A stretch of 10,055 bases of DNA from Pseudomonadota bacterium (GTDB taxonomy: Bacteria; Pseudomonadota; Alphaproteobacteria; Rhizobiales; Xanthobacteraceae). Both the position numbers and the translations under genes were made by a program. Within the stretch, counting starts at the first letter, position 1; the number at the start of each line of letters is the position of its first letter. The notes beneath the pieces were generated by a model that saw nothing but the letters and a program-made list of their open reading frames with translations, did not search any database and was not told the DNA's origin. The stretch is taken from NCBI GenBank assembly GCA_023405565.1, contig JAEXXW010000517.1, forward strand, positions 1 through 10,055, written 5' to 3'. Below are positions 1 to 6,688 of this stretch, one piece after another.

Positions 1-359
1 ATATAGCACTGGCCATCGGCCTTCTTGTGATACTCGGTCACGACCTCGCGCAGCGACTGGCCCTTCTGCTGCATGGCGAAGGGCAGCACCATGGTGTTGC
101 CACCGAAAGCGGCCGAGCGAGTCGCCGAAGCGAAATCGTCGGCCATGACGATGTCGGGGCCGGATGGCTGCGAAATATGCACATGGCTGTCGATGCCACC
201 CGGCAGCACCAGCTTTCCCGAAGCATCAACGATCTCGCCGGCGGTCCCGAGATGGTCGCCCAATGCGGCGATGCGGCCGCCCTTGATGCCGATATCGCAG
301 GCAAATGTGTCAGAGGCCGTCGCTACCGTGCCGCCGCGGATGATGGTGTCGAATGTCAT
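1..359 (-). CDS. Dihydropyrimidinase/D-hydantoinase-type cyclic amidohydrolase, N-terminal part (cut by window edge)
   Basis: Only the first 119 or so residues are in the window; the gene continues past base 1. The protein opens with the short beta-sandwich segment usual in urease-superfamily cyclic amidohydrolases (MTFDTIIRGG...). It reaches the first metal-binding strand PGGIDSHVHISQP, in which His59 and His61 are the expected zinc ligands. The following FGGNTMVLPF resembles the hydantoinase/dihydropyrimidinase branch more than dihydroorotase. Members hydrolyse cyclic amides such as dihydrouracil, hydantoins or allantoin in the cytoplasm. The ATG at 359 is preceded by AGGA-like bases, and no earlier start looks better. 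A urate-to-allantoin operon lies about 5 kb away on the same strand, but an allantoinase role cannot be judged because the substrate-defining residues lie outside the window. Confidence 0.85.
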   Translation of the reverse strand, partial: MTFDTIIRGGTVATASDTFACDIGIKGGRIAALGDHLGTAGEIVDASGKLVLPGGIDSHVHISQPSGPDIVMADDFASATRSAAFGGNTMVLPFAMQQKGQSLREVVTEYHKKADGQCY

Positions 360-424
360 GGCCTGATCCTGTCCGTCCCGTTTTCTACGAGGACGACAGG
401 ATTATGCAACCGCCACAAACGGCG

Positions 425-448
425 AAGCGCCCCCGATGGGGGGCGCTT
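425..448 (-). terminator. Stem-loop downstream of the lytic transglycosylase gene
   Basis: AAGCGCCCCC (425-434) pairs perfectly with GGGGGCGCTT (439-448) around a 4-base loop. It lies 34 bases beyond the stop codon of the minus-strand transglycosylase gene and before the start region of the amidohydrolase gene. Neither strand has a U-run after the stem, so it is either a hairpin terminator without a U-tract or an RNA-stabilising 3' end. Confidence 0.55.
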
Positions 449-481
449 GCCTGACGACTGGAATGGATCGGTCTTGCGGGA

Positions 482-1498
482 TCAGCGCCGCGATGCGCTG
501 GTATCCGCCAGCCTGTAGCCGCGTTTGCCGGGCTTGTCGGTGACACGGTCGGCTATCTTTGGCGGAAGCTTCGCAGCCTTGCCGCCCTTGTCGCGGACCG
601 CGACGACCTTCGTGTTGCCACCCTTGCCCTTTGCCAGCAATTGCGCGCGCTTGGACTTCCTGGCGGCCAGAGCCGCAGCCAGCCGGCGTTTGGCTTCTTC
701 CGCGGCCTTAACGGCGGCAATTCGGGCGTCTTCGACCAGCTTCGCCATCGGCGGCTCAAGCGGCGCCGCCACCATGGTCGCGCTGGCATTGCGCGAAAGA
801 TTGGCAACGCCATCGCACGGGGCATTGCGCGGCAGATTGACGGCCAGTTCGACCTCCTTGCCGTCGATCCACTTTTCCGGCTCGTGGCCGGTGATACTCT
901 TCACGTAATTGCGGGTTTCATCCGGCAGCCTGCCGCGGCGGGCGAGCCATTCGGTGACGCGGCGTGCACCGCCGTTGTAAGCTGCGGCAGCAAGTCCGAG
1001 ATTGCCGAAATATTCCACATGTTGCTTCAGGAAGGCGGCCGATTGCGGGAGCGCCGCGAGCGGGTCGAATGGATTGCGCAGGCCGCGCTCAACAGCGACA
1101 GCGGGCATGAATTGCGCAACGCCCTGAGCCCCCGCAGGACTGACGACGCGTTGTTTGAACTTGCTTTCCTGCCAGATCAGCCGTGCGAAGAAGCCCGTCG
1201 GCAAGCCGTTGGCCTCTGCCGCGGCGGCAAGCGTATCGCACACAACCTCGATCGGAACATCGGCGGGCGCTTCGGGCGGGCCTTCCGGCTCACGCAGTTC
1301 CGCAAGTTCTTCCTGGATCTCGTCCTCGGAGATGGGATTGACCGCAATGTCCAGATTCTTCGTCAGGTCTTCCGCCAGGCTGATGAAATGAATTTTGGCT
1401 GGAAGCTTGTCCTGTTTTTCGATTTTGACAGCCCCGGAACCGACTTGCGTGGACGAGGCAATAAGCAAAACACCAATAGTCGAAATGGCCAGTTTCAT
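482..1498 (-). CDS. Secreted lytic transglycosylase (SLT family) with basic C-terminal tail
   Basis: The 338-residue protein starts with a signal peptide (MKLAISTIGVLLIASS...). A linker rich in Glu and Pro follows, then the SLT/goose-lysozyme-like domain at about residues 85-205. Its hallmark motifs are present: WQESKF with the catalytic Glu at about residue 111, then GVAQFMP, then AAAYNGG. Such enzymes cleave the MurNAc-GlcNAc bond of peptidoglycan in the periplasm and form 1,6-anhydro ends. From about residue 250 on, the protein is low-complexity and rich in Ala, Lys and Arg, which might bind peptidoglycan or envelope polymers. I chose the ATG at 1498 because it begins a proper signal peptide and has GGGAG upstream (1510-1514). 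An in-frame ATG at 1549 would add 17 residues but has no ribosome-binding site. The gene appears to be a single unit ended by the stem-loop at 425-448. Confidence 0.88.
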   Translation of the reverse strand: MKLAISTIGVLLIASSTQVGSGAVKIEKQDKLPAKIHFISLAEDLTKNLDIAVNPISEDEIQEELAELREPEGPPEAPADVPIEVVCDTLAAAAEANGLPTGFFARLIWQESKFKQRVVSPAGAQGVAQFMPAVAVERGLRNPFDPLAALPQSAAFLKQHVEYFGNLGLAAAAYNGGARRVTEWLARRGRLPDETRNYVKSITGHEPEKWIDGKEVELAVNLPRNAPCDGVANLSRNASATMVAAPLEPPMAKLVEDARIAAVKAAEEAKRRLAAALAARKSKRAQLLAKGKGGNTKVVAVRDKGGKAAKLPPKIADRVTDKPGKRGYRLADTSASRR

Positions 1499-1693
1499 GC
1501 CGACAACATCTCCCACCGCGCAGGCGGGCACCAGCCAGCCAGCGGTCATCAGAGTGGTTTGGCGAGGATCTCCCCCTCGGCGGTATTTCGGCTGATGCTG
1601 GCGAAACGGGACAACTTTATGAAAAACATGGGACCGTGAGAAGGTAATATCTTGAAGGCTGGAACCGGTCGTCGGCGGGGCGATCGCGGCCCG

Positions 1694-4600
1694 TCAGCCC
1701 ACCGCGACGTTAAGCGTATTTTTCCCCGTAAAATGGCCTACGATCGCGGCATATTCCGCGATCGGCTGCGGGCGGCCGATCAGGTAGCCTTGGATCTCGT
1801 CGCAGCCGTCATTTCGCAGGATGGTTAACTGCTCGGTGGTCTCAACGCCTTCGGCGACCGTAATCAAGTTCAAATTGTGGCCAAGGGCGAGCACGGCGCG
1901 GACGATCGCAGCGCTCTGCGCGTTCCGGTCGAGATTGGAAATGAAGGTCTGATCGATCTTGATCTTGTCGAACGGGAACGATTGCAAATAGGACAAAGAC
2001 GAATAGCCTGTGCCGAAATCATCCATGGCGATGCGCACGCCGAGGGCCTTGAGACGGCGCAGAATCGAAACGGCGCGCGAGTAATCGTCCATCAGTGCGC
2101 TTTCGGTGACCTCAAGCACCAGCCGGTCCGGTGACAGATTGTTTTCAAGCAGTACGGAATGAACCAGCGACACGAAGTCGCCTTGCCGCAATTGCAGCGG
2201 TGAAAGATTGATCGCGATCTGCAACGGCTGACGCCAGGATGCAGCCTCGCGGCATGCTTCGCGCAAGACCCATTCGCCGATCTGGCTGATCAGCCCGCTC
2301 TCTTCCGCGAGTGGAACGAATGTGCCGGGCGGCACGAAGCCGCGGCGCAGATGATCCCACCGCAGCAGCGCTTCAAAGCCGATAACCTGGCCCGAAATCA
2401 GCGATTGCGGCTGATAGAAGAGCTGCAATTCGTTGCGTGATACCGAGAGCGCAAGATCAGCCTGCAGAGCGCGGCGATCGTGCAATATCCGGTCCATTTC
2501 TGCCTCGAAGAAGCGGATTTCGCCTCGGCCCTCCGCTTTGGCGCGATAAAGCGCGGCATCGGCGTTGCGGATCAGGGTCACGCTGTCTGTGCCGTCGGAC
2601 GGGAACATGGCAATGCCGACACTCATGCCAATGATGATCTTTCGGCCTTCGCAATCGATGTCGCCGGACACGGCCCCGATCAGCGACCGGGCGAGGGCCG
2701 TTGCCGAAGCCGGCAGATTTTCGTCCGTGCAGATGGCCATGAATTCATCGCCGCCAATGCGGGCGAGAAATGCGTTGCCGACGGCTTCTTTCATCCGGCG
2801 CGTGATTTCCAGCAGCACGCTGTCGCCAGCCGCGTGACCATAAAGATCGTTGACTTCCTTGAACCTGTCGAGGTCGATGCAGAGGACGGCAAATTTCAGA
2901 TCGTTCTCTGCCGCTGCATCCAGCGCTTCGGCAAGGCGCAGTTTTGATGCGGTGCGGTTTGGCAGGTCGGTGAGAGCATCATGATGGGCGAGATGCTCGA
3001 TCCGCGACTCGTTGCGCCGTCGCTCGGTGACGTCCTCGATGACATTGAGAAGATATTCATGCTCGCCATCGCTGCCCCTGATCGCGATCCGCTTCGATAT
3101 CACCTCGCAGCTGAGTCCGCCGATCGATGTAAAGGACATATTGTTGACGGTCAGATTGCCGGAGCGGAGAGCCGCGCGGTCACGCGCGACAATGGCCTCG
3201 GCCCTGTCGCGTGGATAGATCTCCTGGGTGTTCCGACCGATGACGTCTTCCTTTGGAAGGCCGAAGAACGCTTCGCTCGCCCGATTGATGAAGACATAGT
3301 GTCCACTTCTCGCATCCTTGACGACGAGCATTTCCGGAATGTTTTCGACAACTGCACCCAGCATGTTGCGCGTGCGGACGAGTTCGTTCTCTGCTCTTCG
3401 CCGTTCTGTGATGTCTTCATGCGTCGCGACCCAGCCGCCATCGCCACTCGGTCTGTTGATGATGCAGAATGTGCGTCCATCCGGGAAATCGACGATTTTT
3501 GTTCGTGTTTCACCGGCTTGCATGCTTTTTTGAACGAGGAGGGCATGGGCGTCGATGTCTCCGGGCATGGCGCCTGTTTGCAGGCGCAACATCATGACCT
3601 CCCGCAGTGTCAGGCCAGGCTTCATAGCACCCGGCGAAAGGTTGTAGAGCTCGACAAATCGCTTGTTGAAGACAACAAGTTTCCCCTCCGCGTCGAACAT
3701 GACGAGGCCCTGGAGCATATTGTCGATCGCGGTATCGATCCGCGTATTAGCCCGTTCCAGTTCGCGCGATTTTTCGGCGAGCCGGGCTTCTCGTTCGATC
3801 AGGGACGATCGCGACGCCGCAAGCTGCGCAAATTGATGGTTGAGCGCGTAAAGCAACAATAGCGAACAAAGCAAAGCCAGGCCGGTGCCGATCGCGATCA
3901 GGAGGGAGCGGTATCGCCAGCTTGCCAGAACAGCCTGTTCGGAAACCGCCACATTGACGACGAGGGGATAGTTTTGCAGCGGACGTGCGGTGATCAGAAG
4001 GGGCGATTCATCGAAGAGACCGGGAATGCGAAAGTTGCCGCCGCCCTCGCTGACGATCCTGTACCATTCGGATGTATCCGGCATTTTACGCCCGGCACTA
4101 TCCTGATTGTCGGGATGGCGCACCAGCACGGTTCCGTCGGTGCGCGTCAGCAGGAACGACTGGTTACGGCGCGACGTAATGGAATTATAGATGTGCTGGA
4201 AATAGGAAAGCTTGATTCCGGTCAAAGCGATGCCGAGAAACTCCCCGTTCGGCCCGCTGATGCGCTTGGAGAAAAATACGTTCCGCTCCTTGCTGACGCT
4301 GTTGTGCACCAGATCGCTGACAAAAAGGAGCCGGCCTTTATTGTCGCGTGCATGGGCGAAGTAGTCGCGGTGGGATACGTCGCCACGAGGTGTTGGCCAC
4401 AGCCGCGAGGTGTTGGCGATTTGACCATCCCGGTCGATGATGGCCATGAAATCGGTTTGAGGAAGATGACCGAGGCGCTCGATCAGCAATGCGTGCGTGG
4501 AGCGACTGCGTAGCAAGTCGAGAAAGGCGTCCGGCGCGAGTTCGCCGCCCAGATTGCCGAGCCGGTCGGCGATATCCGATGTAACGATGTCGATCGCCTG

Positions 4601-4786
4601 GACGGAGCGTTCGGTCTGTTCCGCAAGAATGGTCGCGATGTTGGCGGCATCATTGGTGGCATCGCGCAACGCATCCTCACGCAGGGCCATGATGGTTGCG
4701 CCGATCGCAAGCACGGCAAGGCCGATCAGGCCCAGCGCAATGCTGATCAGCCCACGAAACGAGATGCGATGGAGGAAGGCCAGCAA
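1694..4786 (-). CDS. Membrane-bound Cache-PAS-PAS-GGDEF-EAL cyclic-di-GMP enzyme
   Basis: This 1030-residue protein has transmembrane helices at about 13-33 and 293-315 flanking a periplasmic double-Cache sensor (about 35-290). A helical linker (318-350) leads to PAS domains at about 352-463 and 473-593, then GGDEF (about 600-760) and EAL (about 775-1020). The GGDEF signature is intact (678-682). The usual EAL residues are all present: Glu805, Asn860, Glu892, Asp922-Asp923 in DDFGTGYSS, Lys943, Glu979 and Gln999. Both synthesis and breakdown of cyclic-di-GMP are therefore possible; which dominates cannot be read from sequence. The inhibitory RxxD site expected five residues before GGDEF is absent (VGNA instead). 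The best start is TTG at 4786 with GGGAG at 4797-4801, because no in-frame ATG or GTG precedes the first helix and the first internal Met (33) would remove that helix. It is transcribed alone, with a palindrome 83-101 bases upstream. Confidence 0.95.
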   Translation of the reverse strand: MLAFLHRISFRGLISIALGLIGLAVLAIGATIMALREDALRDATNDAANIATILAEQTERSVQAIDIVTSDIADRLGNLGGELAPDAFLDLLRSRSTHALLIERLGHLPQTDFMAIIDRDGQIANTSRLWPTPRGDVSHRDYFAHARDNKGRLLFVSDLVHNSVSKERNVFFSKRISGPNGEFLGIALTGIKLSYFQHIYNSITSRRNQSFLLTRTDGTVLVRHPDNQDSAGRKMPDTSEWYRIVSEGGGNFRIPGLFDESPLLITARPLQNYPLVVNVAVSEQAVLASWRYRSLLIAIGTGLALLCSLLLLYALNHQFAQLAASRSSLIEREARLAEKSRELERANTRIDTAIDNMLQGLVMFDAEGKLVVFNKRFVELYNLSPGAMKPGLTLREVMMLRLQTGAMPGDIDAHALLVQKSMQAGETRTKIVDFPDGRTFCIINRPSGDGGWVATHEDITERRRAENELVRTRNMLGAVVENIPEMLVVKDARSGHYVFINRASEAFFGLPKEDVIGRNTQEIYPRDRAEAIVARDRAALRSGNLTVNNMSFTSIGGLSCEVISKRIAIRGSDGEHEYLLNVIEDVTERRRNESRIEHLAHHDALTDLPNRTASKLRLAEALDAAAENDLKFAVLCIDLDRFKEVNDLYGHAAGDSVLLEITRRMKEAVGNAFLARIGGDEFMAICTDENLPASATALARSLIGAVSGDIDCEGRKIIIGMSVGIAMFPSDGTDSVTLIRNADAALYRAKAEGRGEIRFFEAEMDRILHDRRALQADLALSVSRNELQLFYQPQSLISGQVIGFEALLRWDHLRRGFVPPGTFVPLAEESGLISQIGEWVLREACREAASWRQPLQIAINLSPLQLRQGDFVSLVHSVLLENNLSPDRLVLEVTESALMDDYSRAVSILRRLKALGVRIAMDDFGTGYSSLSYLQSFPFDKIKIDQTFISNLDRNAQSAAIVRAVLALGHNLNLITVAEGVETTEQLTILRNDGCDEIQGYLIGRPQPIAEYAAIVGHFTGKNTLNVAVG

Positions 4787-4796
4787 GGCACGCCTG

Positions 4797-4801
4797 CTCC
4801 C
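4797..4801 (-). promoter_or_regulatory. Ribosome-binding site supporting a TTG start
   Basis: GGGAG on the minus strand lies 10 bases before TTG at 4786. The reading frame upstream, back to a TAA near 4890, holds no ATG or GTG. This site therefore decides the start of the GGDEF-EAL gene. Confidence 0.5.
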
Positions 4802-4868
4802 GGTATTTTTTCTTGCATCCTCGCTAAAGGATCGGGATTTTGAAACGATAAAGGCGTGAAGCTTTTCA

Positions 4869-4887
4869 CGTTCGTTCTGAACGAACG
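4869..4887. promoter_or_regulatory. Perfect 19-base palindrome, candidate operator
   Basis: CGTTCGTTC and GAACGAACG are perfect 9-base inverted arms around a single T. The site lies 83-101 bases upstream of the TTG start of the GGDEF-EAL gene and far beyond the end of the GST gene. Its size and symmetry fit a dimeric repressor such as a TetR-type protein. It contains GTTC/GAAC words, but not the GTTC-N7-GTTC spacing of alphaproteobacterial LexA boxes. No U-run follows on the minus strand, so a terminator role for the adjacent genes is unlikely. Confidence 0.4.
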
Positions 4888-4992
4888 ATTACTTTTTCGG
4901 TATATGGCTCCGGTCGCGCTGCCCGGCTTTCATTAACCACCGTTGCAGCCGATCGAAATTGCAAGGTCAGATAACAGGAAGACTTTGAATCA

Positions 4993-5030
4993 TTTGCGCC
5001 ACGGTTCCTTAACGATAACCGCGGCGCAAA
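4993..5030 (-). terminator. Strong stem-loop ending the uraD-hiuH/cytochrome/GST operon
   Basis: Arms of 14 bases (4993-5006 and 5017-5030) enclose a 10-base loop. The only imperfection, A5001 against C5022, becomes a G-U pair in RNA transcribed from the minus strand, but would be an A-C mismatch in plus-strand RNA. That asymmetry indicates that minus-strand RNA is the functional product, which fits its position 30 bases beyond the GST stop codon. A clear U-tract is missing. Confidence 0.6.
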
Positions 5031-5059
5031 GGGGACAGAAGCATCGGACGGCGACGCTG

Positions 5060-5689
5060 TCACGGCATGGGAATGTCGCCGACATCCTTGGGCTGCTTGT
5101 AGCCACGCTGAACGGCAGGGCGGCTGGCGATTGCCGTATACCAGCGTTTCACATTCGGGAATTTGTTCAGGTCGATTTCCTGCCATTCAAAGCGGGATAT
5201 CCAGGGCCAGGTCGCTATATCGGCGATCGAATAATCGTCGGCGATGAACTCACGGCCTTCAAGCCGACGGTCGAGCACGCCGTAGAGCCGCTGTGCTTCC
5301 TTCGAATAGCGCTCCTCGGCATAGGGCGCCTTGCCCTTGTTGTATTTCACGAAGTGGTGCACCTGCCCGAGCATCGGGCCGACGCCGCCCATCTGCCACA
5401 TCAGCCATTCGATGACGCGATAACGCTGCTCGCCATCCTTCGGCATCAGCTTGCCGGTCTTGTCGGCGAGATAGATCAGGATCGCACCGGTTTCGAACAC
5501 CGACATTCCATTGTCGTTATCGACGATCGCGGGGATGCGGTTGTTCGGAGAGATCTTCAAAAAAGCGGGGGCGAATTGTTCATCTTTTGAAATGTCGATG
5601 GGATGTGCCTTGTAAGGCAGGCCTAATTCCTCAAGCGCGATGGAAACCTTACGTCCGTTCGGCGTGGTCCACGTATAGAGATCGATCAT
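5060..5689 (-). CDS. yfcG: YfcG-like (Nu-class) glutathione transferase / disulfide-bond oxidoreductase
   Basis: The 209-residue protein has the thioredoxin-like N-terminal domain (about 1-85) and the all-helical C-terminal domain of soluble glutathione transferases. It follows E. coli YfcG closely in many blocks: TPNG at 9-12, FLKISPNNRIPAIVD, FETGAILIYLADKTG, WQMGGVGPMLGQ and the late YSIADIATWPW. Thr9 and Asn11 match the residues that replace the usual catalytic Tyr/Ser/Cys in YfcG, which binds two glutathiones or GSSG and reduces disulfides. The length is close to that of YfcG. It is the last gene of the operon: its ATG lies 8 bases beyond the cytochrome stop, and its ribosome-binding site GAGGAA overlaps that stop codon. 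The substrate is unknown. A cytoplasmic thiol-handling job next to a TsdA-like cytochrome is suggestive only. Confidence 0.9.
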   Translation of the reverse strand: MIDLYTWTTPNGRKVSIALEELGLPYKAHPIDISKDEQFAPAFLKISPNNRIPAIVDNDNGMSVFETGAILIYLADKTGKLMPKDGEQRYRVIEWLMWQMGGVGPMLGQVHHFVKYNKGKAPYAEERYSKEAQRLYGVLDRRLEGREFIADDYSIADIATWPWISRFEWQEIDLNKFPNVKRWYTAIASRPAVQRGYKQPKDVGDIPMP

Positions 5690-5697
5690 GCATTTCC

Positions 5698-6687
5698 TCA
5701 GTTCTTTTTCTGCGCTTTCAAGCGGGCAATCGCCGCCTTGATCGGACCATAGGGCCCGAACTGGTGCTGCTTCTGGCTGAAACCGTCAGCATAGGGGCCA
5801 TACGGCGTATCGACCGGCTTTAGCAAGAGATCGGGAAAATCCTTGTCGAGACCGGACTTTTTCGGGCGCGGCCGGGAGATGACATAGGCGGCAACATCCC
5901 ATGCGTCCTGCTGCGACAGGCGCGGTTCATCGTAGCTTGTGCCGTTCGGCATATTGAAATGGATGAAGTTGGCGGCATTGGTCAGCCGCGCCATGCCGGC
6001 GCCGTCGTTGAAACTGTCCGGGCCCCAGAGCGGTGGATTGAGGTATCCGAGCGCAATGTCTTTCTCGTCGCGGCGCAGACCGCGTCCGTCCGGCATGTGG
6101 CATTGAGCACAGGCGCGCACATACACGGCGGCGCCGTGTTTCGGATCGGCAGCACGTTTCAATTCCTGCATTTTGCCGGCGCCAAGGCCGGACAACTTCT
6201 GACCAGGTTTCACGCCGGTGGAGAGGAACTTGATGTAGGCGACGAAGGCCTGCATTTCGACGGAGTCACTCGGCAAGGCTTTGCCGTTCATGCTGCGCGT
6301 CATGCAGGAATTGACGCGATCCTCGACCGAAATGTCGTGCCCTTGCCGCGCCGAATATTGCGGAAAGTCGTCCCACAATCCCCAGAGAGGAATACCGAAC
6401 TTCTTCGTTCCGGCATTCAGATGGCAATTGGTGCAGGCGAGATTGTTGCCGGCGTAGCGCTTGCTTTCGTCGGCAACGGCGGGACCGATATGGGCATAGG
6501 TCGCGGTGATGAGGTCGCGGCCGCGTCGGATCAGCCGGCCTTGTTCATTGTCGGGGAGAGCGCCAATTTCCGGCACCGACCATGTGGGGTCGGCCGGCGC
6601 GGCGACGAATTGCGCATATGCCGGCGCGGCACAAATCAGCAGCGTCGCCGCTACCAGGGCGATCAACGATGCATTGCGTGTTGGCAT
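5698..6687 (-). CDS. Secreted diheme cytochrome c, TsdA (thiosulfate dehydrogenase)-like
   Basis: The 329-residue protein has a signal peptide ending at about AYA-25. Two class-I cytochrome c domains follow, with heme motifs CTNCH (85-89) and CAQCH (193-197). The first domain carries RVNSCMTRSMNG. Its Cys128 lies 39 residues after the heme His89, the same spacing as between His57 and the axial Cys96 of Allochromatium vinosum TsdA as I recall it. The second domain has WGPDSFNDGAGM, with Met232 (or Met246) a candidate distal ligand. TsdA couples two thiosulfates to tetrathionate in the periplasm. Thiosulfate activity here is inference from family features. Its ATG follows the UraD-HIUase stop after one base, with GGGAG inside that gene's end, so translation is probably coupled. 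An alternative role is electron transfer for a cytochrome-linked urate or purine oxidase encoded elsewhere. Confidence 0.82.
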   Translation of the reverse strand: MPTRNASLIALVAATLLICAAPAYAQFVAAPADPTWSVPEIGALPDNEQGRLIRRGRDLITATYAHIGPAVADESKRYAGNNLACTNCHLNAGTKKFGIPLWGLWDDFPQYSARQGHDISVEDRVNSCMTRSMNGKALPSDSVEMQAFVAYIKFLSTGVKPGQKLSGLGAGKMQELKRAADPKHGAAVYVRACAQCHMPDGRGLRRDEKDIALGYLNPPLWGPDSFNDGAGMARLTNAANFIHFNMPNGTSYDEPRLSQQDAWDVAAYVISRPRPKKSGLDKDFPDLLLKPVDTPYGPYADGFSQKQHQFGPYGPIKAAIARLKAQKKN

Positions 6688-6688
6688 T

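Noticed and set aside
1..359. Allantoinase completing the urate pathway
   Set aside because: The visible third resembles hydantoinases/dihydropyrimidinases generally, it is not in the urate operon, and the specificity-determining part is outside the window.
641..1639. A long plus-strand open frame (over 300 codons) opposite the lytic transglycosylase
   Set aside because: It lies antisense to a gene with clear family motifs, shows no recognisable domain, and is explained by GC-rich codon use that leaves the opposite strand open.
2981..3862. A 293-codon plus-strand open frame opposite the GGDEF-EAL gene
   Set aside because: It mirrors the PAS region of a clear multidomain protein and has no features of its own.
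4869..4887. LexA (SOS) box
   Set aside because: The GTTC words are adjacent or inverted, not separated by seven bases as in alphaproteobacterial LexA sites.
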